From Panorpa germanica (lineage: Eukaryota > Arthropoda > Insecta > Mecoptera > Panorpidae): DNA of 64,000 nt. The stretch lies in assembly GCA_963678705.1 (NCBI GenBank), contig CAVMBN010000163.1, positions 186,001-250,000 of the forward strand, in the 5' to 3' direction. Numbering within the stretch: the stretch's first letter is position 1; each line of letters opens with the position of its first letter. Position numbers and translations under genes: made by a program. This document shows positions 22,616-36,982 of the stretch, piece by piece. The notes under the pieces are model-generated. The model saw only the letters and a program-made list of their open reading frames with translations. It was not told the DNA's origin and searched no databases.

Positions 22616-23553
22616 TCACACACATAGTAGATAAGAACCACTTGTGTTGCAAAGCAATATTAACATCCTTTTAAATCAATACGTAGGTCTTCCTTTTTGT
22701 ATTAAGTCCCATCTGTCTTGCCAGAGCTTATGCATATATGCATTCATCTCTTTGGCAATATATTTGGTATAGTCTCCAGACTTTTATCCTACAGCCGCAT
22801 TAACTTTAAATCCTCGAAATTTGTCGCATTAATTTTAAATCATCAAAATTTGATTTTTTCAGTTCTAGCGTAATTTGTACTTGAGTAAGTGCATGAGTGA
22901 TTTTTAAATCTAAAGGAATTGTCCCCAATATCACTTGCACCACTTCTGTAGATACAGTTCTGCAACAACGCGTCATCGTCAATAACATAGTTCTTTGCAT
23001 GAAAGATCTGGAAGATTGATCCTGTAATACCATGCCGAAGCACAATACACAACTATTAGCATAAATGCCCCCTTGTATAGTGTCGGCATAGTTGCCGAGT
23101 TTAAGCTTCATTCCGTCCTTGTGACACGCGCAAGGTGTGTTACAAGTTTATCATTCGTTGTTACTGTATTTGTTTCGTAGCTTTGTAGCTTCAAGAAACT
23201 ACAGATTTTATATATAGCAGGTCAAGAACGGCTTTCTAGGGTTTCTGTACTATTTGCACCGATAAGGATCACATTATCGTTAGCAAAACATATGTCTACA
23301 CAACCTTTCGAGTGAGAAACACAGTTCTCGTCAAATACCATGTTCCAGAGCTCAGGCCCCATTACAGATCGCTGAGGACAACCTTTAGATAGTTGCCCTT
23401 TCATGGAACGGTAATCGGTTTGTAAAATAATGTTCGACAATGAAAATAGTTCTCCATAGCGCAGTAGACGTACCTATAGGTTTTTGCCGGTCTAATTCTT
23501 TGAAGGTCACTTGGCCACCGGACATCAACAAAGGCACACTGAATTTCTATAAA
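22616..23553 (-). pseudogene. R1-clade-like RT remnant, subfamily B
   Basis: First B monomer (CFANDNVILIGANSTETL). CGA to TGA, complement of the TCA at 23222-23224, ends the palm frame. The 27.4-kb copy has the same stop. Confidence 0.75.
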
Positions 23554-24201
23554 TATCTCATATACATACTTGTACTTATGCCTACTTACTTACCATTTGT
23601 TTGTTACCATTGAATGTTCATGAACGATCAATCACTATTTCCAAGAAAACCGCATATATTGTTCACTTAATCACTTATAACAATTAATACACTCTCATTA
23701 TTATTTAAAACACGCATTTATATAAACTAATTCTTGTGTTTTAATATTATTTATAGTTAATGTTATTCGACTTACTTGATAGTGGGCGGCAACCTTTTGT
23801 CTTCCGTATATTTGTAGTGTTTATATGAGGTCTTCCTTATATATCTCTACAGATTTCTTGAATTTCAAACCACTTGATGTTTTAGCACTAACACTAACCT
23901 AATTGTTATAACTTTTTTTGTCTATCGCACTTATTAATGTCTTATATCAAACATCAAAGTTACAAATTTAAGGTTATGTTTAAAAGACCGCGTGTACGCG
24001 TAATGAAAAATTCGTTTTTAACACTGGTTTTCAACTGTCAAACTTTTGTAAAAACACTTTGTTTAGGGTAAATTAACACAAATTTAAAACAAACTTAAAT
24101 ACTTTTCGTTTGAAAAAGTATTTATATAATTTATTTAATTTTTTTCCATAATTAATTTCTCACTTTTAATCACTTTTTTCACCTAAAGTAGCAGGAACCG
24201 A

Positions 24202-25139
24202 TCACACACATAGTAGATAGGAACCACTTGTGTTGCAAAGCAATATTAACGTCCTTGTAAACCAATACGTAGGTCTTCCTTTTTGTATTAAGTCCCATCT
24301 GTCTTGCCAGAGCTTATGCATATATGCATTCATCTCTTTGGCAATATATTTGGTATCGTCTCCAGACTTTTATCCTAGAGCCGCATTAACTTTAAATCCT
24401 CGAAATTTGTCGCATTAATTTTAAATCATCAAAATTTGATTTTTTCAGTTCTAGCTTAATTTGTACTTGAGTAAGTGCATGAGTGATTTTTAAATCTAAA
24501 GGAATTGTCCCCAATATCACTTGCACCACTTCTGTAGATACAGTTCTGCAACAACGCGTCATCGTCAATAACATAGTTCTTTGCATGGAAGATCTGGAAG
24601 ATTGATCCTGTAATACCATGCGGAAGCACAATACACAACTATTAGCATAAATGCCCTTTTGTATAGTGTCAACATAGTTGCCGAGTTTAAGCTTTATTCC
24701 GTCCTTGTGACACGCGCAAGGTGTGTCACAAGTTTATCATTCGTTGTTACTGTATTTGTTTCGTAGCTTTGTAGCTTCAAGAAACTACAGATTTTATATA
24801 TAGCAGGTCGAGAACGGCTTTCTAGGGTTTCTGTACTATTTGCACCGATAAGGATCACATTATCGTTAGCAAAACATATGTCTACACAACCTTTCGAGTG
24901 AGAAACACAGTTCTCGTCGAATACCATGTTCCAGAGCTCAGGCCCCATTACAGATCGCTGAGAACAACCTTTAGATTGTTGCCTTTTCATGGAACGGTAA
25001 TCGGTTTGTAAAATAATGTTCGACAATGAAAATAGTTCTCCATAGCGCAGTAGACGTACCTATAGGTTTTTGCCGGTCTAATTCTTTGAAGGTTACTTGG
25101 CCACCGGACATCAACAAAGGCACACTAAATTTCTATATA
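24202..25139 (-). pseudogene. R1-clade-like RT remnant, B/A chimera
   Basis: Motif C side is subfamily B, but from about 24.96 kb upward it has the KRQQSKGCSQRS and A-type variants of the 20.2-kb monomer, so it looks like a recombinant. Open part 25026-24694. Confidence 0.75.
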
Positions 25140-25787
25140 TATCTCATATACATACTTGTACTTATGCCTACTTACTTACCATTTGTTTGTTACCATTGAA
25201 TGTTCATAAACGATCAATCACTATTTCCAAGAAAACCGCATATATTGTTTACTTAATCACTTATAACAATTAATACACTCTCATTATTATTTAAAACACG
25301 CATTTATATAAACTAATTCTTGTGTTTTAATATTATTTATAGTTAATGTTATTCGACTTACTTGATAGTGGGCGGCAACTTTTTGTCTTCCGTATATTTG
25401 TAGTGTTTATATGAGGTCTTCCTTATACATCTCTACAGATTTCTTGAATTTTAAACCACTTGATGTTTTAGCACTAACACTAACCTAATTATTATCACTT
25501 TTTTTGTTTATCGCACTTATTAATGTCTTATATCAAACATCAAAGTAACAAATTTGAGGTTATGTTTATAAGACCGCGTGTACGCGTAATGAAAAATTCG
25601 TTTTTAACACTGGTTTCCAACTGTCAAACTTTTGTAAAAACACTTTGTTTAGGGTAAATTAACACAAATTTGAAACAAACTTAAATACTTTTCGTTTGAA
25701 AAAGTATTCATATAATTTATTTAATTTTTTTCTATAATTAATTTCTCACTTTTAATCACATTTTTCACTTAAAGTAGCAGGAGCCGA

Positions 25788-26071
25788 TCACACACATAGT
25801 AGATAGGAACCACTTGTGTTGCAAAGCAATATTAACGTCCTTGTAAACCAATACGTAGGTCTTTCTTTTTGTTTTAAGTCCCATCTGTCTTGCCAGAGCT
25901 TATGCATATATGCATTCATCTCTTTATCAATATATTTGGTATAGTCTCCAGACTTTTATCCTACAGCCGCATTAACTTTAAAACCTCGAAATTTGTCGCA
26001 TTAATTTTAAATCATCAAAATTTGATTTTTTCAGTTCTAGCGTAATTTGTACTTAAGTAAGTGCATGAGTG
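25788..26071 (-). pseudogene. R1-clade-like C-terminal remnant, truncated by deletion
   Basis: Only the tail (WQDRWD region) and part of the thumb side remain. At 26071/26073 the sequence jumps ahead 844 bp in the monomer, which removes motifs A to C. Confidence 0.75.
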
Positions 26072-26529
26072 GTATTATTTATAGGTAATGTTATTCGACT
26101 TACTTAATAGTGGGCGGCAACCTTTTGTCTTCCGTATATTTGTAGTGTTTATATGAGGTCTTCCTTATACATCTGTACAGATTTCTTGAATTTTAAACCA
26201 CTTGATGTTTTAGCACTAACACTAACCTAATTGCTATCACTTTTTTTGTTTATCGCACTTATTAATGTCTTATATCAAACATCAAAGTAACAAATTTGAG
26301 GTTATGTTTATTAGACCGCGTGTACGCGTAATGAAAAATTCGTTTTTAACACTGGTTTCCAACTGTCAAACTTTTGTAAAAACACTTTGTTTAGGGTAAA
26401 TTAACACAAATTTGAAACAAACTTAAATACTTTTCGTTTGAAAAAGTATTCATATAATTTATTTAATTTTTTTTCATAATTAATTTCTCACTTTTAATCA
26501 CTTTTTTCAACTAAAGTAGCAGGAGCCGA

Positions 26530-27467
26530 TCACACACATAGTAGATAGGAACCACTTGTGTTGCAAAGCAATATTAACGTCCTTTTAAATCAATACGTAG
26601 GTCTTCCTTTTTGTATTAAGTCCCATCTGTCTTGCCAGAGCTTATGCATATATGCATTCATCTCTTTGGCAATATATTTGGTATAGTCTCCAGACTTTTA
26701 TCCTACAGCCGCAAAAACTTTAAATCCTCGAAATTTGTCGCAATAATTTTATATCATCAAAATTTGATTTTTTCAGTTCTAGCGTAATTTGTACTTGAGT
26801 AAGTGCATGAGTGATTTTTAAATCTAAAGGAATTGTCCCCAATATCACTTGCACCACTTCTATAGATACAGTTCTGCAACAACGCGTCATCGTCAATAAC
26901 ATAGTTCTTTGCATGAAAGATCTGGAAGATTGATCCTGTAATACCATGCCGAAGCACAATACACAACTATTAGCATAAATGCCCCCTTGTATAGTGTCGG
27001 CATAGTTGCCGAGTTTAAGCTTCATTCCGTCCTTGTGACACGCGCAAGGTGTGTTACAAGTTTATCATTCGTTGTTACTGTATTTGTTTCGTAGCTTTGT
27101 AGCTTCAAGAAACTACAGATTTTATATATAGCAGGTCAAGAACGGCTTTCTAGGGTTTCTGTACTATTTGCACCGATAAGGATCACATTATCGTTAGCAA
27201 AACATATGTCTACACAACCTTTCGAGTGAGAAACACAGTTCTCGTCGAATACCATGTTCCAGAGCTCAGGCCCCATTACAGATCGCTGAGGACAACCTTT
27301 AGATAGTTGCCCTTTCATGGAACGGTAATCGGTTTGTAAAATAATGTTCGACAATGAAAATAGTTCTCCATAGCGCAGTAGACGTACCTATAGGTTTTTG
27401 CCGGTCTAATTCTTTGAAGGTCACTTGGCCACCGGACATCAACAAAGGCACACTGAATTTCTATAAA
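26530..27467 (-). pseudogene. R1-clade-like RT remnant, subfamily B
   Basis: Almost the same as the 22616-23553 copy, including the Arg-to-stop change (complement of 27136-27138). The thumb reads RTVSIEVVQVI. Confidence 0.75.
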
Positions 27468-28115
27468 TATCTCATATACATACTTGTACTTATGCCTACT
27501 TACTTACCATTTGTTTGTTACCATTGAATGTTCATGAACGATCAATCACTATTTCCAAGAAAACCGCATATATTGTTCACTTAATCACTTATAACAATTA
27601 ATACACTCTCATTATTATTTAAAACACGCATTTATATAAACTAATTCTTGTGTTTTAATATTATTTATAGTTAATGTTATTCGACTTACTTGATAGTGGG
27701 CGGCAACCTTTTGTCTTCCGTATATTTGTAGTGTTTATATGAGGTCTTCCTTATATATCTCTACAGATTTCTTGAATTTCAAACCACTTGATGTTTTAGC
27801 ACTAACACTAACCTAATTGTTATAACTTTTTTTGTCTATCGCACTTATTAATGTCTTATATCAAACATCAAAGTTACAAATTTGAGGTTATGTTTAAAAG
27901 ACCGCGTGTACGCGTAATGAAAAATTCGTTTTTAACACTGGTTTTCAACTGTCAAACTTTTGTAAAAACACTTTGTTTAGGGTAAATTAACACAAATTTA
28001 AAACAAACTTAAATACTTTTCGTTTGAAAAAGTATTTATATAATTTATTTAATTTTTTTCCATAATTAATTTCTCACTTTTAATCACTTTTTTTACCTAA
28101 AGTAGCAGGAGCCGA

Positions 28116-29053
28116 TCACACACATAGTAGATAGGAACCACTTGTGTTGCATAGCAATATTAACGTCCTTGTAAACCAATACGTAGGTCTTCCTTTTTGT
28201 ATTAGGTCCCATCTGTCTTGCCAGAGCTTATGCATATATGCATTCATCTCTTTGGCAATATATTTGGTATCGTCTCCAGACTTTTATCCTACAGCCGCAT
28301 TAACTTTAAATCCTCGAAATTTGTCGCATTAATTTTAAATCATCAAAATTTGATTTTTTCAGTTCTAGCGTAATTTGTACTTGAGTAAGTGCATAAGTGA
28401 TTTTTAAATCTAAAGGAATTGTCCCCAATATCACTTGCACCACTTCTGTAAATACAGTTCTGCAACAACGCGTCATGGTCAATAACATAGTTCTTTGCAT
28501 GAAAGATCTGGAAGATTGATCCTGTAATACCATGCCGAAGCACAATACACAACTATAAGCATAAATGCCTCCTTGTATAGTGTCGGCATAGTTGCCGAGT
28601 TTAAGCTTCATTCCGTCCTTGTGACACGCGCAAAGTGTGTTACTAGTTTATCATTCGTTGTTACTGTATTTGTTTCGTAGCTTTGTAGCTTCAAGAAACT
28701 ACAGATTTTATATATAGCAGGTCGAGAACGGCTTTCTAGGGTTTCTGTACTATTTGCACCGATAAGGATCACATTATCGTTAGCAAAACATATGTCTACA
28801 CAACCTTTCGAGTGAGAAACACAGTTCTCGTCGAATACCATGTTCCAGAGCTCAGGCCCCATTACAGATCGCTGAGGACAACCTTTAGATAGTTGCCTTT
28901 TCATGGAACGGTAAACGGTTTGAAAAATAATGTTCGACAATGAAAATAGTTCTCCATAGCGCAGTAGACGTACCTATAGGTTTTTGCCGGTCTAATTCTT
29001 TGAAGGTCACTTGGCCACCGGACATCAACAAAGGCACACTGAATTTCTATAAA
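28116..29053 (-). pseudogene. R1-clade-like RT remnant, subfamily B (FQTVYRS type)
   Basis: Open part 28940-28608 with IIFQTVYRSMKRQ. The tail side has TTGCATAGCAAT and ATTAGGTCC. All these marks recur 6,343 bp to the right, at 34459-35396. Confidence 0.75.
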
Positions 29054-29701
29054 TATCTCATATACATACTTGTACTTATGCCTACTTACTTACCATTTGT
29101 TTGTTACCATTGAATGTTCATGAACGATCAATCACTATTTCCAAGAAAACCGCATATATTGTTCACTTAATCACTTATAACAATTAATACACTCTCATTA
29201 TTATTTAAAACACGCATTTATATAAACTAATTCTTGTGTTTTAATATTATTTATAGTTAATGTTATTCGACTTACTTGATAGTAAGCGGCAACCTTTTGT
29301 CTTCCGTATATTTGTAGTGTTTATATGAGGTCTTCCTTATATATCTCTACAGATTTCTTGAATTTTAAACCACTTGATGTTTTAGCACTAACACTAACCT
29401 AATTATTATCACTTTTTTTGTCTATCGCACTTATTAATGTCTTATATCAAACATCAAAGTTACAAATTTGAGGTTATGTTTAAAAGACCGCGTGTACGCG
29501 TAATGAAAAATTCGTTTTTAACACTGGTTTTCAACTGTCAAACTTTTGTAAAAACACTTTGTTTAGGGTAAATTAACACAAATTTAAAACAAACTTAAAT
29601 ACTTTTCGTTTGAAAAAGTATTCATATAATTTATTTAATTTTTTTCCATAATTAATTTCTCACTTTTAATCACTTTTTTCACCTAAAGTAGCAGGAGCCG
29701 A

Positions 29702-30639
29702 TCACACACATAGTAGATAGGAACCACTTGTGTTGCAAAGCAATATTAACGTCCTTGTAAACTAATACGTAGGTCTTCCTTTTTGTATTAAGTCCCATCT
29801 GTCTTGCCAGAGCTTATGCATATATGCATTCATCTCTTTGGCAATATATTTGGTATCGTCTCCAGACTTTTATCCTACAGCCGCATTAACTTTAAATTCT
29901 CGAAATTTGTCGCATTAATTTTAAATCATCAAAATTTGATTTTTTCAGTTCTAGCGTAATTTGTACTTGAGTAAGTGCATAAGTGATTTTTAAATCTAAA
30001 GGAATTGTCCCCAATATCACTTGCTTAACTTCTGTAGATACAGTTCTGCAACAACGCGTCATCGTCAATAACATAAATCTTTGCATGGAAGATCTGGAAG
30101 ATTGATTCTGTAATACCATGTCGAAGCACAATACACAACTATTAGCATAAATGCCCCCTTGTATAGTGTCGGCATAGTTGCCGAGTTTAAGCTTCATTCC
30201 GTCCTTGTGACACGCGCAAGGTGTGTTACAAGTTTATCATTCGTTATTACTGTATTTGTTTCGTAGCTTTGTAGCTTCAAGAAACTACAGATTTTATATA
30301 TAGCAGGTCGAGAACGGCTTTCTAGGGTTTCTGTACTATTTGCACCGATAAGGATCACATTATCGTTAGCAAAACATATGTCTACACAACCTTTCGAGTG
30401 AGAAACACAGTTCTCGTCGAATACCATGTTCCAGAGCTCAGGCCCCATTACAGATCGCTGAGGACAACCTTTAGATAGTTGCCTTTTCATGGAACGGTAA
30501 TCGGTTTGTAAAATAATGTTCGACAATGAAAATAGTTCTCCATAGCGCAGTAGACGTACCTATAGGTTTTTGCCGGTCTAATTCTTTGAAGGTCACTTGG
30601 CCACCGGACATCAACAAAGGCACACTAAATTTCTATAAA
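29702..30639 (-). pseudogene. R1-clade-like RT remnant, subfamily B (QRFMLL type)
   Basis: Open parts 30526-30194 and 30197-29892, the latter with CFDMVLQNQ and QRFMLL. The same type recurs at 39217-40154, six monomers away. Confidence 0.75.
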
Positions 30640-31287
30640 TATCTCATATACATACTTGTACTTATGCCTACTTACTTACCATTTGTTTGTTATTATTGAA
30701 TGTTCATAAACGATCAATCACTATTTCCAAGAAAACCGCATATATTGTTCACTTAATCACTTATAACAATTAATACACTCTCATTATTATTTAAAACACG
30801 CATTTATATAAACTAATTCTTGTGTTTTAATATTATTTATAGTTAATGTTATTCGACTTACTTGATAGTGGGCGGCAACCTTTTGTCTTCCGTATATTTG
30901 TAGTGTTTATATGAGGTCTTCCTTATATATCTCTACAGATTTCTTGAATTTTAAACCACTTGATGTTTTAGCACTAACACTAACCTAATTATTATCACTT
31001 TTTTTGTCTATCGCACTTATTAATGTCTTATATCAAACATCAAAGTTACAAATTTGAGGTTATGTTTATTAGACCGCGTGTACGCGTAATGAAAAATTCG
31101 TTTTTAACACTGGTTTCCAACTGTCAAACTTTTGTAAATACACTTTGTTTAGGGTAAATTAACACAAATTTAAAACAAACTTAAATACTTTTCGTTTGAA
31201 AAAGTATTCATATAATTTATATAATTTTTTTCCATAATTAATTTCTCACTTTTAATCACTTTTTTCACCTAAAGTAGCAGGAGCCGA

Positions 31288-32225
31288 TCACACACATAGT
31301 AGATAGGAACCACTTGTGTTGCAAAGCAATATTAACGTCCTTGTAAACCAATACGTAGGTCTTCCTTTTTGTATTAAGTCCCATCTGTCTTGCCAGAGCT
31401 TATGCATATATGCATTTTTCTCTTTGGCAATATATTTGGTATCGTCTCCAGACTTTTATCCTACAGCCGCATTAACTATAAATCCTCGAAGTTTGTCGCA
31501 TTAATTTTAAATCATCAAAATTTGATTTTTTCAGTTCTAGCGTAATTTGTACTTGAGTAAGTGCATAAGTGATTTACAAATCTAAAGGAATTGTCCCCAA
31601 TATCACTTGCACCACTTCTGTAGATACAGTTCTGCAACAACGCGTCATCGTCAATAACATAGTTCTTTGCATGGAAGATCTGGAAGATTAATCCTGTAAT
31701 ACCATGCCGAAGCACAATACACAACTATTAGCATAAATGCCCCCTTGTATAGTGTCGGCATATTTGCCGAGTTTAAGCTTTATTCCGTCCTTGTGACACG
31801 CGCAAGGTGTGTTACAAGTTTATCATTCGTTGTTACTGTATTTGATTCGTAGCTTTGTAGCTTCAAGAAACTACAGATTTTATATATAGCAGGTCGAGAA
31901 CGGCTTTCTAGGGTTTCTGTACTATTTGCACCGATAAGGATCACATTATCGTTAGCAAAACATATGTCTACACAACCTTTCGAGTGAGAAACACAGTTCT
32001 CGTCGAATACCATGTTCCAGAGCTCAGGCCCCATTACTGATCGCTGAGGACAACCTTTAGATAGTTGCCTTTTCATGGAACGGTAATCGGTTTGTAAAAT
32101 AATGTTCGACAATGAAAATAGTTCTCCATAGCGCAGTAGACGTACCTATAGGTTTTTGCCGGTCTAATTCTTTGAAGGTCACTTGGCCACCGGACATCAA
32201 CAAAGGCACACTGAATTTCTATAAA
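31288..32225 (-). pseudogene. R1-clade-like RT remnant, subfamily B (stop after PLDL)
   Basis: GATTTACAAATC near 31572 puts a TAA right after TIPLDL in the thumb frame. This marks a type repeated at about 37.9, 41.1 and 42.7 kb. Open part 32112-31780. Confidence 0.75.
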
Positions 32226-32872
32226 TATCTCATATACATACTTGTACTTATGCCTACTTACTTACCATTTGTTTGTTACTATTGAATGTTCATGAACGAT
32301 TAATCACTATTTCCAAGAAAACCGCATATATTGTTCACTTAATCACTTATAACAATTAATACACTCTCATTATTATTTAAAACACGCATTTATATAAACT
32401 TATTCTTGTGTTTTAATATTATTTATAGTTAATGTTATTCGACTTACTTGATAGTGGGCGGCAACCTTTTGTCTTCCGTATATTTGTAGTGTTTAAATGA
32501 GGTCTTCCTTATATATCTCTACAGATTTCTTGAATTTTAAACCACTTGATGTTTTAGCACTAACACTAACCTAATTATTATCACTTTTTTGTCTATCGCA
32601 CTTATTTACGTCTTATATCAAACATCAAAGTTACAAATTTAAAGTTATGTTTATAAGACCGCGTGTACGCGTAATGAAAAATTCGTTTTTAACACTGGTT
32701 TCCAACTGTCAAACTTTTGTAAAAACACTTTGTTTAGGGTAAATTAACACAAATTTAAAACAAACTTAAATACTTTTCGTTTGAAAAAGTATTCATATAA
32801 TTTATTTAATTTTTTTCCATAATTAATTTCTCACTTTTAATCACTTTTTTCACCTAAAGTAGCAGGAGCCGA

Positions 32873-33810
32873 TCACACACATAGTAGATAAGAACCACTT
32901 GTGTTGCAAAGCAATATTAACGTCCTTTTAAATCAATACGTAGGTCTTCCTTTTTGTATTAAGTCCCATCTGTCTTGCCAGAGCTTATGCATATATGCAT
33001 TCATCTCTTTGGCAATATATTTGGTATAGTCTCCAGACTTTTATCCTACAGCCGCATTAACTTTAAATCCTCGAAATTTGTCGCATTAATTTTAAATCAT
33101 CAAAATTTGATTTTTTCAGTTCTAGCGTAATTTGTACTTGAGTAAGTGCATGAGTGATTTTTAAATCTAAAGGAATTGTCCCCAATATCACTTGCACCAC
33201 TTCTGCAGATACAGTTCTGCAACAACGCGTCATGGTCAATAACATAGTTCCTTGCATGAAAGATCTGGAAGATTGATCCTGTAATACCATGCCGAAGCAC
33301 AATACACAACTGTTAGCATAAATGCGCCCTTGTATAGTGTCGGCATAGTTGCCTAGTTTAAGCTTCATTCCGTCCTTGTGACACGCGCAAGGTGTGTTAC
33401 AAGTTTATCATTCGTTGTTACTGTATTTGTTTCGTAGCTTTGTAGCTTCAAGAAACTACAGCTTTTATATATAGCAGGTCGAGAACGGCTTTCTAGGCTT
33501 TCTGTACTATTTGCACCGATAAGGGTCACATTATCGTTGGCAAAACATATGTCTACACAACCTTTCGAGTAAGAAACACAGTTTTCGTCGAATACCATGT
33601 TCCAGAGCTCAGGCCCCATTACAGATCGCTGAGAACAACCTTTAGATAGTTGCCTTTTCATGGAACGGTAATCGGTTTGTAAAATAATATTCGACAATGA
33701 AAATAGTTCTCCATAGCGCAGTAGACGTACCTATAGGTTTTTGCCGGTCTAATTCATTGAAGGTCACTTTGCCACCGGACATCAACAAAGGCACACTGAA
33801 TTTCTATATA
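32873..33810 (-). pseudogene. R1-clade-like RT remnant, subfamily A island in the B block
   Basis: CFANDNVTLIGANSTESL, TAGGCTTTC and AAGGGTCAC are A marks. Both neighbours are B. Open part 33697-33365. Confidence 0.75.
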
Positions 33811-34458
33811 TATCTCATATACATACTTGTACTTATGCCTACTTACTCACCATTTGTTTGTTACCATTGAATGTTCATGAACGATCAATCTCTATTTCCA
33901 AGAAAACCGCATATATTGTTCACTTAATCACTTATAACAATTAATACACTCTCATTATTATTTAAAACACGCATTTATATAAACTAATTCTTGTGTTTTA
34001 ATATTATTTATAGGTAATGTTATTCGACTTACTTAATAGTGGGCGGCAACCTTTTGTCTTCCGTATATTTGTAGTGTTTATATGAGGTCTTCCTTATACA
34101 TCTGTACAGATTTCTTGAATTTTAAACCACTTGATGTTTTAGCACTAACACTAACCTAATTGCTATCACTTTTTTTGTTTATCGCACTTATTAATGTCTT
34201 ATATCAAACATCAAAGTAACAAATTTGAGGTTATGTTTATAAGACCGCGTGTACGCGTAATGAAAAATTCGTTTTTAACACTGGTTTCCAACTGTCAAAC
34301 TTTTGTAAAAACACTTTGTTTAGGGTAAATTAACACAAATTTGAAACAAACTTAAATACTTTTCGTTTGAAAAAGTATTCATATAATTTATTTAATTTTT
34401 TTTCATAATTAATTTCTCACTTTTAATCACTTTTTTCAACTAAAGTAGCAGGAGCCGA

Positions 34459-35396
34459 TCACACACATAGTAGATAGGAACCACTTGTGTTGCATAGCAA
34501 TATTAACGTCCTTGTAAACCAATACGTAGGTCTTCCTTTTTGTATTAGGTCCCATCTGTCTTGCCAGAGCTTATGCATATATGCATTCATCTCTTTGGCA
34601 ATATATTTGGTATCGTCTCCAGACTTTTATCCTACAGCCGCATTAACTTTAAATCCTCGAAATTTGTCGCATTAATTTTAAATCATCAAAATTTGATTTT
34701 TTCAGTTCTAGCGTAATTTGTACTTGAGTAAGTGCATAAGTGATTTTTAAATCTAAAGGAATTGTCCCCAATATCACTTGCACCACTTCTGTAAATACAG
34801 TTCTGCAACAACGCGTCATAGTCAATAACATAGTTCTTTGCATGAAAGATCTGGAAGATTGATCCTGTAATACCATGCCGAAGCACAATACACAACTATA
34901 AGCATAAATGCCTCCTTGTATAGTGTCGGCATAGTTGCCGAGTTTAAGCTTCATTCCGTCCTTGTGACACGCGCAAAGTGTGTTACTAGTTTATCATTCG
35001 TTGTTACTGTATTTGTTTCGTAGCTTTGTAGCTTCAAGAAACTACAGATTTTATATATAGCAGGTCGAGAACGGCTTTCTAGGGTTTCTGTACTATTTGC
35101 ACCGATAAGGATCACATTATCGTTAGCAAAACATATGTCTACACAACCTTTCGAGTGAGAAACACAGTTCTCGTCGAATACCATGTTCCAGAGCTCAGGC
35201 CCCATTACAGATCGCTGAGGACAACCTTTAGATAGTTGCCTTTTCATGGAACGGTAAACGGTTTGAAAAATAATGTTCGACAATGAAAATAGTTCTCCAT
35301 AGCGCAGTAGACGTACCTATAGGTTTTTGCCGGTCTAATTCTTTGAAGGTCACTTGGCCACCGGACATCAACAAAGGCACACTGAATTTCTATAAA
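34459..35396 (-). pseudogene. R1-clade-like RT remnant, subfamily B (FQTVYRS type)
   Basis: Near-twin of 28116-29053. Open part 35283-34951. Confidence 0.75.
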
Positions 35397-36044
35397 TATC
35401 TCATATACATACTTGTACTTATGCCTACTTACTTACCATTTGTTTGTTACCATTGAATGTTCATGAACGATCAATCACTATTTCCAAGAAAACCGCATAT
35501 ATTGTTCACTTAATCACTTATAACAATTAATACACTCTCATTATTATTTAAAACACGCATTTATATAAACTAATTCTTGTGTTTTAATATTTCTTATAGT
35601 TAATGTTATTCGACTTACTTGATAGTAAGCGGCAACCTTTTGTCTTCCGTATATTTGTAGTGTTTATATAAGGTCTTCCTTATATATCTCTACAGATTTC
35701 TTGAATTTTAAACCACTTGATGTTTTAGCACTAACACTAACCTAATTATTATAACTTTTTTTGTCTATCGCACTTATTAATGTCTTATATCAAACATCAA
35801 AGTTACAAATTTGAGGTTATGTTTAAAAGACCGCGTGTACGCGTAATGAAAAATTCGTTTTTAACACTGGTTTTCAACTGTCAAACTTTTGTAAAAACAC
35901 TTTGTTTAGGGTAAATTAACACAAATTTAAAACAAACTTAAATACTTTTCGTTTGAAAAAGTATTCATATAATTTATTTAATTTTTTTCCATAATTAATT
36001 TCTCACTTTTAATCACTTTTTTCACCTAAAGTAGCAGGAGCCGA

Positions 36045-36982
36045 TCACACACATAGTAGATAGGAACCACTTGTGTTGCAAAGCAATATTTACGTCCTTG
36101 TAAACTAATACGTAGGTCTTCCTTTTTGTATTAAGTCCCATCTGTCTTGCCAGAGCTTATGCATATATGCATTCATCTCTTTAGCAATATATTTGGTATC
36201 GTCTCCAGACTTTTATCCTACAGCCGCATTAACTTTAAATTCTCGAAATTTGTCGCATTAATTTTAAATCATTAAAATTTGATTTTTTTAGTTCTAGCGT
36301 AATTTGTACTTGAGTAAGTGCATAAGTGATTTTTAAATCTAAAGGAATTGTCCCCAATATCACTTGCATCACTTCTGTAGATACAGTTCTGCAACAACGC
36401 GTCATCGTCAATAACATAGTTCTTTGCATGAAAGATCTGGAAGATTGATCCTGTAATACCATGCCGAAGCACAATACACAACTATAAGCATAAATGCCTT
36501 CTTGTATAGTGTCGGCATAGTTGCCGAGTTTAAGCTTCATTCCGTCCTTGTGACACGCGCAAAGTGTGTTACTAGTTTATCATTCGTTGTTACTGTATTT
36601 GTTTCGTAGCTTTGTAGCTTCAAGAAACTACAGATTTTATATATAGCAGGTCAAGAACGGCTTTCTAGGGTTTCTGTACTATTTGCACCGATAAGGATCA
36701 CATTATCGTTAGCAAAACATATGTCTACACAACCTTTCGAGTGAGAAACTCAGTTCTCGTCGAATACCATGTTCCAGAGCTCAGGCCCCATTACAGATCG
36801 CTGAGGACAACCTTTAGATAGTTTCCTTTTCATGGAACGGTAAACGGTTTGAAAAATAATGTTCGACAATGAAAATAGTTCTCCATAGCGCAGTAGACGT
36901 ACCTATAGGTTTTTGCCGGTCTAATTCTTTGAAGGTCACTTGGCCACCGGACATCAACAAAGGCACACTGAATTTCTATAAA
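36045..36982 (-). pseudogene. R1-clade-like RT remnant, subfamily B, more degraded
   Basis: Of the FQTVYRS type but with added damage: the GTCAAGAACGG stop near 36651, GAAACTCAG near 36747 (another stop) and TAGTTTCC near 36821. The long motif B/C open part is lost. Confidence 0.75.
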
